Assembly: GCA_016784285.1 (NCBI GenBank) | Contig: JADHUX010000031.1 | Coordinates: forward strand, 1 to 5,634 | Direction: 5' to 3' | Origin: Parcubacteria group bacterium | Lineage (GTDB): Bacteria > Patescibacteriota > Minisyncoccia > Phycocordibacterales > UBA2163 | DNA length: 5,634 nt | Shown: one piece after another, positions 1 to 5,634 of the stretch | Position numbering within the stretch: position 1 is the first letter of the stretch | Layout of the letters: every line of letters starts with the position of its first letter | Translations under genes and position numbers: made by a program | The notes under the pieces: generated by a model | What the model was told of the DNA's origin: nothing | Databases searched by the model: none | What the model saw: only the letters and a program-made list of their open reading frames with translations

Positions 1-472
1 AATCTTTATCTATTAATTTAACAGGATTAAGATGTATATAAGAAAATATCCAATTTAAGTATTCATCAGTATCAATATGTTTTGCACCAAATGGTCCTTC
101 AAATAAAGAACCTTTTCTTTCATTTTTTGTATTAAAATACATTACATACGCAGTAGCCAACTTCCCCATAAAAGTACTGATCCCTCCATCAGTCTTTTCT
201 TTAATAAGAATATGAAAATGATTCGGCATCAAACAATACGTAACGATATCAACAAATTGTTCACCTCTATCTTTCTTGAACATCTCAATCAAGGGTAGCC
301 CTTGATTGAGATCGTTACTTATATGTACTGGCATGTCACTATTACATAGGTATAGTAAAAGGATAAAACGTTTGTAGTCTGAATCATCTTTAAAGATAAT
401 CCTTTTATCATTACCTCTATTGTAAATATGATAAAACTCTCTCCCTATAAATGGAATTTTTCTTGTAACCAT
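1..472 (-). CDS. Y1 (IS200-like / REP-associated) tyrosine transposase, C-terminus outside window
   Basis: This is a single-stranded-DNA transposase of the HUH/Y1 superfamily, the kind that nicks hairpin DNA through a tyrosine. I translated 157 residues by hand from the ATG at 472; the frame stays open to the left edge, so the C-terminus is missing. The N-terminus has the family signature HIYNRGNDKRIIF (residues 15-27). The metal-binding HUH motif is in YCLMPNHFHILIKE, with H85 and H87. The segment GSLFEGPFGAKHI (121-133) and the motif YIHLNPVK (145-152) follow; Y145 is my candidate for the nucleophilic tyrosine. The shape matches REP-associated transposases better than minimal IS200 TnpA. 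It lies 58 bp after aspS on the same strand. A perfect palindrome falls inside the frame (residues 54-64, NDLNQGLPLIE), and a related one lies just upstream. No frameshift or stop is seen, so it may be active; domestication is an alternative. Confidence 0.88.
   Translation of the reverse strand, partial: MVTRKIPFIGREFYHIYNRGNDKRIIFKDDSDYKRFILLLYLCNSDMPVHISNDLNQGLPLIEMFKKDRGEQFVDIVTYCLMPNHFHILIKEKTDGGISTFMGKLATAYVMYFNTKNERKGSLFEGPFGAKHIDTDEYLNWIFSYIHLNPVKLIDKD
282..312. repeat. REP-like palindrome inside the transposase gene
   Basis: This is a perfect inverted repeat with 14-bp arms (282-295 and 299-312) around a 3-base loop, TAG on the plus strand. The central 19 bp (288-306) has arms ATCAAGGG/CCCTTGAT and is identical, in reverse orientation, to the core at 496-514. 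It is read in frame by the transposase and encodes part of the segment between the first strand and the HUH motif. Whether it is a target or recognition hairpin for the transposase is inference. Confidence 0.8.
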
Positions 473-478
473 ATTTTT

Positions 479-484
479 ATTATA
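479..484 (-). promoter_or_regulatory. Candidate -10 box for the transposase, near-leaderless start
   Basis: On the minus strand a perfect TATAAT ends six bases before the transposase ATG at 472, so a transcript starting at the usual distance would begin at or next to the start codon. No good -35 hexamer is found at 16-18 bp; that position falls in the palindrome at 492-518. No Shine-Dalgarno is present, which fits a leaderless start. The region is AT-rich, so a chance match is possible. Confidence 0.35.
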
Positions 485-491
485 TAACTAT

Positions 492-518
492 CCATATCAA
501 GGGCTACCCTTGATATGG
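492..518. repeat. REP-like palindrome between aspS and the transposase
   Basis: This is a perfect inverted repeat with 12-bp arms (492-503 and 507-518) and loop CTA on the plus strand. It shares the 19-bp core with the palindrome at 282-312, in the opposite orientation. The outer arms differ between the two copies (CCAT/ATGG here, ATCTCA/TGAGAT there), yet both stay perfectly complementary, which points to selection for, or origin from, a hairpin. It begins 12 bases after the aspS stop and could also cap the 3' end of the trpS-aspS mRNA. No T-run follows on the minus strand, so it is not a standard intrinsic terminator. Confidence 0.8.
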
Positions 519-530
519 GGATAATGACAC

Positions 531-1931
531 TTATTTGTTATCTTTTAAGATCTTAATCCCGAGTTCATCGAGTTGCTTTTGACCGACTTCTGCAGGTGCA
601 TCCATCATTAGATCTTTTCCTTCTCCAGTTTTTGCGAAAGCTATTACTTCACGAATGTTTGGCTCATTTTGAAGAAGCATTACAAGCCTGTCAAAACCAA
701 ATGCAATACCACCATGCGGTGGAGTCCCGGATGAAAATGCTTTTAATATATGACCAAAGTTTTCTTTTATTTTTTCTGTTGCATAACCCATAGTTTCAAA
801 AACTTTTGTAAGGATTTCTGGTTTATGACTTCGTATACTACCACCTCCTATTTCACTACCATTTAATACTATGTCATACTGGGAAGCTAATATATCTTCT
901 ATTTTTTCTCCATTCATTAAATTTAGTATATGAGCTGGTTGAGGTGAAGAAAATGGATTATGTGTAAATGTCCATTCCCCACTATCAGTCTTCTCAAACA
1001 TAGGAAAATCTATAACCCAACAAAATGCGAGTTCGTCTGGATTATTTTTATCTTTTCTTAAGTCTGGTCTATCACTACCATACTTTTCCATTGCTTCTTT
1101 GTAAGTGATTCTAGGAAACGGAGTTTCTTGTATCTGTTTTTCTGGATAAAGCGTTTTTACAAGTTCTATAAGCATCTTTTCATTTATAGCTATTACGTCT
1201 TCCTGCTCTACAAAACTCATCTCCATATCTATTTGTGTAAACTCTGGTTGCCTATCACCTCTTGTATCCTCATCACGGAAACACCTTGCAAATTGAAAAT
1301 ACTTTTCAAAACCTGCTGTCATAAGAAGTTGTTTGTATTGCTGTGGAGACTGTGGAAGTGCATAAAACTTTCCTTGCTCAAGTCGTGAAGGCACTACATA
1401 ATCTCTCGCACCTTCTGGAGTAGCCTTTGTTAAGTTTGGAGTTTCTATTTCTGCAAAACCCTCTTTCTTATAAAAATCTCTTACGAAATGGGTTATCTCA
1501 TGTCTGTTACGAATATTTTTTTGCATTCTTTCTCTCCTTAGATCTATATACCTGTCACGAAGTCTTACCTCTTCATTTATCTCTTTTCCGTCTCCTTCTA
1601 TGTCAAAAGCTGGTGTCTGCGCTTCATTTAATACAGTTATCTCAAGGATCTCTAACTCTATTTCACCATTTAGCTTATCTTTCTGCACTGCATTATCTGG
1701 ACGTTTATTTACCTTACCTTTTACCTCTACTACCCATTCTGGGCGAACCTTCTCCCCCACTGCAAGAGCTTCAGTGGCATTTGGAAGTACTACACCTTGC
1801 ATCTTGCCAGACATATCACGAAAATCAAAGAAGATCATCTTCCCTTGGTCACGACGAACATCTATCCAACCTTTTATAGTCACCTCTTTATCTATATGCT
1901 CACTTAAGTCTTTTATATAAATTCTTTCCAT
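531..1931 (-). CDS. aspS: Aspartyl-tRNA synthetase, bacterial type lacking the GAD insert
   Basis: This class II synthetase charges tRNA-Asp with aspartate, using ATP, in the cytoplasm. The N-terminal OB-fold anticodon domain (about 1-105) contains GWIDVRRDQGKMIFFDFRD. The catalytic core has the flipping loop EGARDYVVPSR (173-183), QSPQQYKQLLM (194-204, ATP/Asp site K200), motif 2 with FRDED (218-222) and RGDRQPEFTQID (224-235), NGSEIGGGSIR (357-367), and motif 3 GIAFGFDRL (408-416). The C-terminal FAKTGEGKDLMMDAPAEV (432-449) is the usual bacterial ending. The length is 466 residues against about 590 in typical bacteria: after YGSDRPDLR (284-292) only about ten residues precede FCWVIDFPMFE (303-313), where about 130 residues of GAD domain normally sit. 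The rest is bacterial in style, so this is domain loss rather than an archaeal enzyme. Whether it also charges tRNA-Asn cannot be told. The start is seven bases after the trpS stop, with no close Shine-Dalgarno (a GGAGT lies about 20 bases upstream). Confidence 0.97.
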   Translation of the reverse strand: MERIYIKDLSEHIDKEVTIKGWIDVRRDQGKMIFFDFRDMSGKMQGVVLPNATEALAVGEKVRPEWVVEVKGKVNKRPDNAVQKDKLNGEIELEILEITVLNEAQTPAFDIEGDGKEINEEVRLRDRYIDLRRERMQKNIRNRHEITHFVRDFYKKEGFAEIETPNLTKATPEGARDYVVPSRLEQGKFYALPQSPQQYKQLLMTAGFEKYFQFARCFRDEDTRGDRQPEFTQIDMEMSFVEQEDVIAINEKMLIELVKTLYPEKQIQETPFPRITYKEAMEKYGSDRPDLRKDKNNPDELAFCWVIDFPMFEKTDSGEWTFTHNPFSSPQPAHILNLMNGEKIEDILASQYDIVLNGSEIGGGSIRSHKPEILTKVFETMGYATEKIKENFGHILKAFSSGTPPHGGIAFGFDRLVMLLQNEPNIREVIAFAKTGEGKDLMMDAPAEVGQKQLDELGIKILKDNK

Positions 1932-1938
1932 GTTTTTA

Positions 1939-2925
1939 TTATTTTAAACTTACTCCAATCTTCTCTCTTACACTTTGCATTTTTTGCTCTGCTCGTTCTC
2001 GCATCTTCTCTCCATTTTCTTCAAGCATTTTTATTATACTGTCCTTATCTTTCTCAAGTTCTTTTCTTCTCTCTCTCATTGGGCTTATGAATTTCTTAAT
2101 ATTCTCTATCAATATTTCTTTAGACTCTTTATACCCCATACCTCCCTCTTTATATCTTTTTTCTATGCCTTCTAATTCTTCAATGCTACTGAATAATTTA
2201 TGAAGTGCAAATATATTATCTTCTTCTGGGTTTTTCTTTTCTTCTGGTGACTTTGAATCAGTAACTATGCTCATTACAGCTTTTTCTATCTCAGTATCTT
2301 CTGCAAAAAGAGGGATGGTATTGTTATAGCTTTTACTCATCTTTTGTCCATCTGTCCCTGGAACTACTGCTACTTCTTTAAGTATTAGAGGTTCTGGAAG
2401 TTTAAACTCATCACTAAAAGTACGGTTAAACTTTTCTGCTGTGTCACGAGCTATCTCTATATGTTGTTTCTGATCCTGCCCTACTGGCACTGCATCCGTA
2501 TCATACATAAGTATGTCTGCTGCCATAAGCATCGGGTAGTCAAATGTTCCTACACTTATTTCTTTGTTCTTGGCTTCTGCATCTTTGAATGCATGCGCCC
2601 GCATAAGGTATGGCATCGTCGTAATAGTATTGAAAATCACTGCAAGCTCTGCGTGCTGAGGAATGTCAGACTGTTTAAATATTGTTACCTTTTTAGGATC
2701 AAGACCAATAGCAAGATAATCAAGTGCAACTTCAAATATATTTTGCTTCATCTCATCTGCATTGTGGAGAGTATTAAGAGCATGATAGTCAGCAATAAAA
2801 AACAACGATTCGTCGTATTTCTCTTGTAGATCTACGAACTGCTTCATCGCACCAAAATAGTTACCAATATGCGGCTCTCCTGTAGGCTTAACCCCTGAAA
2901 GCACTGTTTTCTCTTTAGTTTCCAT
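1939..2925 (-). CDS. trpS: Tryptophanyl-tRNA synthetase
   Basis: This class I synthetase attaches tryptophan to tRNA-Trp in the cytoplasm. The Rossmann fold opens with GVKPTGEPHIGNYFGA (11-26), carrying the HIGH-type motif HIGN at 19-22. The tryptophan-pocket region is GTFDYPMLMAADILMYDTD (126-144), followed by VPVGQDQKQHIE (147-157). The KMSKS loop is exact at 195-199 within GTDGQKMSKSYNN. The C-terminal helical part (about 280-328) is highly charged (SPMRERRKELEKDKD onwards). The length of 328 residues is normal for bacterial TrpRS. The ATG at 2925 places the signature motif at the expected distance from the N-terminus. The gene runs into aspS with a 7-bp gap, so the two are probably one transcript. 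Upstream is the structured 111-bp gap after the kinase. No Shine-Dalgarno is seen; a weak TACTAT (2932-2937) lies six bases before the start. Confidence 0.97.
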   Translation of the reverse strand: METKEKTVLSGVKPTGEPHIGNYFGAMKQFVDLQEKYDESLFFIADYHALNTLHNADEMKQNIFEVALDYLAIGLDPKKVTIFKQSDIPQHAELAVIFNTITTMPYLMRAHAFKDAEAKNKEISVGTFDYPMLMAADILMYDTDAVPVGQDQKQHIEIARDTAEKFNRTFSDEFKLPEPLILKEVAVVPGTDGQKMSKSYNNTIPLFAEDTEIEKAVMSIVTDSKSPEEKKNPEEDNIFALHKLFSSIEELEGIEKRYKEGGMGYKESKEILIENIKKFISPMRERRKELEKDKDSIIKMLEENGEKMRERAEQKMQSVREKIGVSLK

Positions 2926-2939
2926 ATAAAAATAGTACC

Positions 2940-2965
2940 AAAAAATAGCTTATTTTAAAAGCTAT
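2940..2965 (-). terminator. Terminator-like hairpin after the kinase gene
   Basis: On the minus strand ATAGCTT (2965-2959) pairs with AAGCTAT (2951-2945) around a 7-base loop, followed by a run of T down to 2940. The stem is only seven pairs with two G-C, so it is weak. Its position between the kinase stop and trpS suits termination or attenuation. If it terminates fully, trpS needs its own promoter within the next 14 bases. Confidence 0.42.
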
Positions 2966-2977
2966 GTCGCGGGAAAA

Positions 2978-3028
2978 GGTCTCTCCTCGTGAAGCGAAGC
3001 GGAAAGAGGTGAGACCCTGAGGAGAGAC
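2978..3028 (-). other. GC-rich structured intergenic element before trpS
   Basis: A compact GC-rich block in AT-rich surroundings: 37 of the 63 bases from 2966 to 3028 are G or C. On the minus strand GTCTCTCCTC (3028-3019) pairs perfectly with GAGGAGAGAC (2988-2979) across a 30-base loop. A near copy, GTCTCACCTC (3015-3006), lies in that loop; with one more G it can instead pair with GAGGAGAGACC (2988-2978) with a single A/A mismatch and a 17-base loop. The two stems exclude each other. A short CTTTT follows (2978-2974). It could be the kinase terminator, a leader element for trpS-aspS, or a mobile palindromic repeat; it does not match any riboswitch class I recognise. Confidence 0.6.
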
Positions 3029-3036
3029 ATGTTTTA

Positions 3037-4665
3037 TCAAACTGAATCTATCTCTAGGTAGAACCGTGCACCCTTGCCCTCACCTTCTGATTCTGCCCAA
3101 AGCTTACCTCCAGAATGTGCTTGCGCCATCTCTCTTGCAATATATAACCCAAGTCCTGTACCGTGGATATTAACTTCATTTGCATTTTTAGCACGAATAA
3201 ATTTACTAAATAATTTAGACATTGTTTCTTCTGTAATACCAACTCCAGTATCAACAACCTTTACAATAAGCTTACCTCTTTCTTCATCTTTTGAAAGTGA
3301 GATATTTATAGAACCTTGCTTTGTATATTTAATAGCATTGTCGATTATGTTTACTATAACTTGCCTCATCTTCCCCTCATCTATCTTTGCTTTATATTCT
3401 TTTGTAGTATCTATATCTATTACTAGTTCAAGTCCTGCCTTTTTAACATTTGGTATAAGTTCTTCTGCAATATCACGAGTAAGTTTACCAAAATCCATCT
3501 CTTTAAAGCTATATTTCATTCTTCCCATCTCAATCCTAGAGATATTTAGATAGTCTTCCACAACAAGCACGAGTGAATGACTAGCTTTATTTATCTTTTC
3601 TACTGCACCACTAACCTTTTCTGATACTTCTCCGTATGAACCTTCTTGTATAAGCGATGTATAACCCTTAATCGCAGTCAGAGGTGCGCGTATCTGGTGA
3701 GTCGCAAAAGAGACAAACTCTGACTTAAGTTTATCAAGCTCTTTCAAGCGGATATTTGCTTTTTCTAAACTTTTCGCAAGCTCTTCAATCTGTTCTCTTT
3801 GTGTAACTTCCTTTTTGACACCTTTGAGTAAGAATATGCTAAATACAAGCACTAACACAAACACACCACTTCTAAACAAAACTTGATTTATATCTTCTGA
3901 GAAAACAATCTCCAAAAATGTAACTACAGACAATACAAAAGAAAGAATAGCTGTAGTCAAAACCTTAATATCAAATAACTTATGCTTCAAGATCGCATAA
4001 GAAGTAAATAGTACAAATGGGAATATAAATACAGCACTAAGAGGGATAAACTTAGAATTATCAAAAAAAGCAGGGAGTAGAAAATTAAATACAATAATAA
4101 GGACAAAAGTTAAAAACGTACCTGCAGCAACATATCTAAATTGAGACTTTTCTACACCTACTGCTCTTCTTGTTTTTCTAATTAATATAACAATACCGCT
4201 TATTATGAAAGCTGTAATAATAAGACTAAACAGTGCTATAGCAGGTCCATTCTCGATCTCTGCTATACCACCAGACTCAGCCACACTTACTGCTCTTTTG
4301 AACACAAGCGGAGTAAGGTTTATGATTGAAGTAACTACAACTATAGGTATAAGTATCCACTTATAATTATCAGAAAAGCTGAACTTTTCTTGTGGGAATA
4401 CACGCGCAAGTTGAAAGAAAGTAAATGCATGCCAAACTCCAAGAAAGATAACAAACCTTATAAGCCAAAAAGCAGCCGTCACAGAGCCTACTTGATAATA
4501 TAGATAATTTGCAATACTCCAGAGTATTGTAATCAATGCAAAAAATAAAAAAGTTTTATTTGTTACACTTTTTGTATTATTAAAATATACAACAAACCCC
4601 AAGATACCAATACCAGCGATAGTCATACCAACCGATAGTAAATCAAGATTATTTAAAATATCCAT
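3037..4665 (-). CDS. Membrane sensor histidine kinase with 7TM-type N-terminus
   Basis: This is a sensor kinase of a two-component system: it autophosphorylates a histidine and passes the phosphate to a response regulator. The N-terminal half is membrane-embedded, with about seven hydrophobic segments between residues 10 and 224, ending in YAILKHKLFDIK (223-234), as in the histidine kinase 7TM input domain. Two more likely helices follow (about 236-254 and 264-281), then a charged coiled-coil linker (285-315). The HisKA domain holds FATHQIRAPLTAIKGY (320-335) with phospho-acceptor H323; the usual acidic residue after it is glutamine (Q324). The ATPase domain has the N box NIIDNAIKYT (439-448), G1 DTGVGI (472-477), F box LFSKF (485-489) and G2 GTGLGL (502-507), all intact. 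The ATG at 4665 keeps the first membrane segment whole; M14 would cut it. No response regulator is in view. The stop is TGA. The stimulus is unknown. Confidence 0.95.
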   Translation of the reverse strand: MDILNNLDLLSVGMTIAGIGILGFVVYFNNTKSVTNKTFLFFALITILWSIANYLYYQVGSVTAAFWLIRFVIFLGVWHAFTFFQLARVFPQEKFSFSDNYKWILIPIVVVTSIINLTPLVFKRAVSVAESGGIAEIENGPAIALFSLIITAFIISGIVILIRKTRRAVGVEKSQFRYVAAGTFLTFVLIIVFNFLLPAFFDNSKFIPLSAVFIFPFVLFTSYAILKHKLFDIKVLTTAILSFVLSVVTFLEIVFSEDINQVLFRSGVFVLVLVFSIFLLKGVKKEVTQREQIEELAKSLEKANIRLKELDKLKSEFVSFATHQIRAPLTAIKGYTSLIQEGSYGEVSEKVSGAVEKINKASHSLVLVVEDYLNISRIEMGRMKYSFKEMDFGKLTRDIAEELIPNVKKAGLELVIDIDTTKEYKAKIDEGKMRQVIVNIIDNAIKYTKQGSINISLSKDEERGKLIVKVVDTGVGITEETMSKLFSKFIRAKNANEVNIHGTGLGLYIAREMAQAHSGGKLWAESEGEGKGARFYLEIDSV

Positions 4666-4672
4666 ACTATAT

Positions 4673-4701
4673 ATTATAATATTGATTTTATTTATCTACA
4701 A
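4673..4701 (-). promoter_or_regulatory. Candidate sigma-70 promoter of the kinase gene
   Basis: On the minus strand, TTGTAG (4701-4696) and a perfect TATAAT (4678-4673) are separated by exactly 17 bp. The -10 box ends seven bases before the kinase ATG, so the mRNA would be leaderless or nearly so. No Shine-Dalgarno lies in that gap, which agrees. The rest of the 55-bp gap between the RNHCP gene and the kinase is plain AT-rich sequence without a convincing terminator. Confidence 0.55.
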
Positions 4702-4720
4702 TTAAGTTGTTCTGTATTTT

Positions 4721-5014
4721 TTAAAAATTAGAAAGTTCTAGAATTTTTTCAAAATTATCTTGTGGAATAGTTTTATTTCTTTTTTTATGTTTACACACTT
4801 CACAAACATGAGTTATAACGTAGCTATCTTTCTTCGCCTCGCAACTTACCGGCTCCATAAGACCTACGCAATCTGCTCCTCTGTCACCTGGGTTTATGTC
4901 TACATGTTTACTATACAGACATACTGGGCAGTGGTTTGTATAACCGTCCCCTTTTACAGCTTTTTCACAATTCTCACACACAAAGTCTTCTATTTTTCTT
5001 TGAAAGTTTTTCAT
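4721..5014 (-). CDS. RNHCP-domain zinc-ribbon-like protein
   Basis: This small cytosolic protein of 97 residues belongs to the RNHCP family, named after a conserved motif seen here as TNHCPVC (26-32). Likely metal ligands come in order: C13-x2-C16, C29-x2-C32, C49, C58, then H69, C71 and C74. The segment KHVDINPGDRGADCVGLMEP (36-55) is typical of the family. This fits one or two structural zinc sites; no catalytic residues are known for the family, and its function is not established. It appears complete for the family. It begins two bases after the stop of the nitroreductase-family gene and has a clear Shine-Dalgarno in the end of that gene, so the two are probably translated from one mRNA. 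The stop is TAA at 4721. Confidence 0.9.
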   Translation of the reverse strand: MKNFQRKIEDFVCENCEKAVKGDGYTNHCPVCLYSKHVDINPGDRGADCVGLMEPVSCEAKKDSYVITHVCEVCKHKKRNKTIPQDNFEKILELSNF

Positions 5015-5016
5015 TA

Positions 5017-5634
5017 TTACTTTGCTCCTTCTTTTATATTTGGACTAGTCCTGAAAGACCGTGCACTTGGCTTATTTGCGAAACCTATTCTAAACATCAT
5101 AGCCATAGTTTGGTTTTCTGTCTTAAATATAGACTTAATCTTATTGTTAGCCTCTTTAATAAGAGAGATATGTTTGTCTTTAAATACTTCTGTATTTTGT
5201 GCTAATACTTTACGAGCAATAAATAAAATACCTGTGACTGGCTGTACACTTAAGCCAAGCTTCGTAGCATTAAGCCACACTCTCTGAGAAACTCTTCCAG
5301 CATTTATAAAACTCTCTGGTGAATCTTGGTTTATGACAATAGTATATAAAGCTGAAGATTTTGCATATGTACTAGCATTACCTTTTGCAGCCAACTTTGA
5401 AAAACCGATTTTATTTAGAATATTTATAATAGTCCAATATTTCAAAAATCTAAAAGCAAGCCTTATAGGAGGTGGTAGCTCTAAAGATTTTATGAAAAGC
5501 CCCATGACACCCTTTTCATTATCATCTTTATCCCACAGTATACCTCCGAAAAACAGTTTGTGTATTGCAGGAGTCTCAAGTGCAACTCTCTCCATAGTAG
5601 AAGCTGCAGAACCTATTACTTTTTTATCTTCCTT
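5017..5634 (-). CDS. Nitroreductase-family protein, N-terminus outside window
   Basis: The last 205 residues of a longer protein are present. A methionine exists at 5595, but the frame stays open for 13 more codons to the window edge (KEDKKVIGSAAST), so the real start lies beyond it. The C-terminal half resembles FMN-binding nitroreductases: AGRVSQRVWLNATKLGLSVQP (fragment residues 112-132) is like the helix with the conserved GLG-type turn, and MMFRIGFANKPSARSFR (179-195) is like the usual closing strand and basic tail. The middle part (LELPPPIRLAFRFLKYW) resembles the large, divergent nitroreductases that include Acg-like proteins and ThiF-nitroreductase fusions. Such enzymes reduce substrates with NAD(P)H and FMN; the substrate here is unknown. 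Without the N-terminal half I cannot see whether the FMN site is complete or whether another domain is fused. The gene is followed two bases later by the RNHCP gene. Confidence 0.68.
   Translation of the reverse strand, partial: KEDKKVIGSAASTMERVALETPAIHKLFFGGILWDKDDNEKGVMGLFIKSLELPPPIRLAFRFLKYWTIINILNKIGFSKLAAKGNASTYAKSSALYTIVINQDSPESFINAGRVSQRVWLNATKLGLSVQPVTGILFIARKVLAQNTEVFKDKHISLIKEANNKIKSIFKTENQTMAMMFRIGFANKPSARSFRTSPNIKEGAK
5025..5030 (-). promoter_or_regulatory. Shine-Dalgarno of the RNHCP gene
   Basis: AAGGAG on the minus strand ends ten bases before the ATG at 5014 and lies in the last codons of the nitroreductase-family gene. It is the only strong ribosome binding site I see in the window, and it fixes the start of the small gene and supports coupling to the upstream gene. 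Confidence 0.7.

Noticed and set aside
492..518. Palindrome as a rho-independent terminator of aspS
   Set aside because: A strong hairpin sits 12 bases after the stop, but neither strand has a T-run after it. A repeat element explains it better, although it may still stabilise the 3' end.
1427..1879. Plus-strand open frames inside aspS (also at 596-793, 1128-1388 and 1600-1920)
   Set aside because: They are antisense to a clear synthetase and their low-complexity Leu/Ser/Cys-rich peptides resemble no family I recognise.
2926..3036. T-box or known tryptophan leader before trpS
   Set aside because: I see no T-box consensus, no specifier loop and no short Trp-rich leader peptide; only the unassigned stems are supported.
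3037..3039. Alternative genetic code (TGA read as glycine, as in SR1/Gracilibacteria)
   Set aside because: The kinase ends at TGA right after the expected C-terminal strand, and no gene has an internal TGA.
3074..3553. Plus-strand open frame of about 159 codons opposite the kinase C-terminus
   Set aside because: It is antisense to the conserved HATPase motifs, and its Ser/Ile/Pro-rich composition is that of a mirror frame.
4760..5287. Plus-strand frame spanning the RNHCP gene and the nitroreductase-family gene
   Set aside because: It overlaps two genes with recognisable family motifs on the other strand and has no domain of its own.
5017..5595. Complete 192-residue gene starting at the methionine at 5595
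   Set aside because: The frame stays open upstream to the window edge, there is no ribosome binding site at 5595, and the fold would lack its N-terminal half. It is better read as an internal methionine of a longer protein.

Overview
The window is AT-rich, and every gene I can support lies on the minus strand. Small compact genes, near-leaderless starts, a multi-membrane histidine kinase with a THQIRAPL H-box, an RNHCP-type zinc protein and a Y1 transposase together suggest a Patescibacteria/CPR (Parcubacteria-like) genome. This assignment is inference from gene style, not from a phylogenetic marker. The visible stops are TAA and one TGA, and no gene has an internal TGA. The code is therefore the standard bacterial one, not the TGA=Gly code of SR1/Gracilibacteria.

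In transcription order (from the right edge leftwards): (1) the C-terminal part of a nitroreductase-family protein, running off the window at 5634; (2) two bases later, a 97-residue RNHCP-domain zinc-ribbon protein with a good Shine-Dalgarno; (3) a 55-bp AT-rich gap carrying a promoter-like TTGTAG-17-TATAAT; (4) a 542-residue membrane histidine kinase; (5) a 111-bp gap with a GC-rich structured element and a terminator-like hairpin; (6) trpS; (7) aspS, seven bases after trpS and probably co-transcribed; (8) a 58-bp gap with a perfect palindrome; (9) a Y1/REP-associated transposase cut off by the left edge.

Functionally, trpS and aspS form a two-gene translation unit. The kinase has no response regulator in view. 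The nitroreductase and RNHCP genes look translationally coupled, but their joint role is unknown.

The most interesting signals are: a 19-bp palindromic core present twice in opposite orientation, once inside the transposase reading frame and once just upstream of it (a REP/RAYT-like arrangement); an aspartyl-tRNA synthetase of bacterial type that lacks the GAD insertion domain; and a GC-rich element before trpS with two mutually exclusive stem pairings. I see no CRISPR array, tRNA, rRNA or convincing new defence system here.
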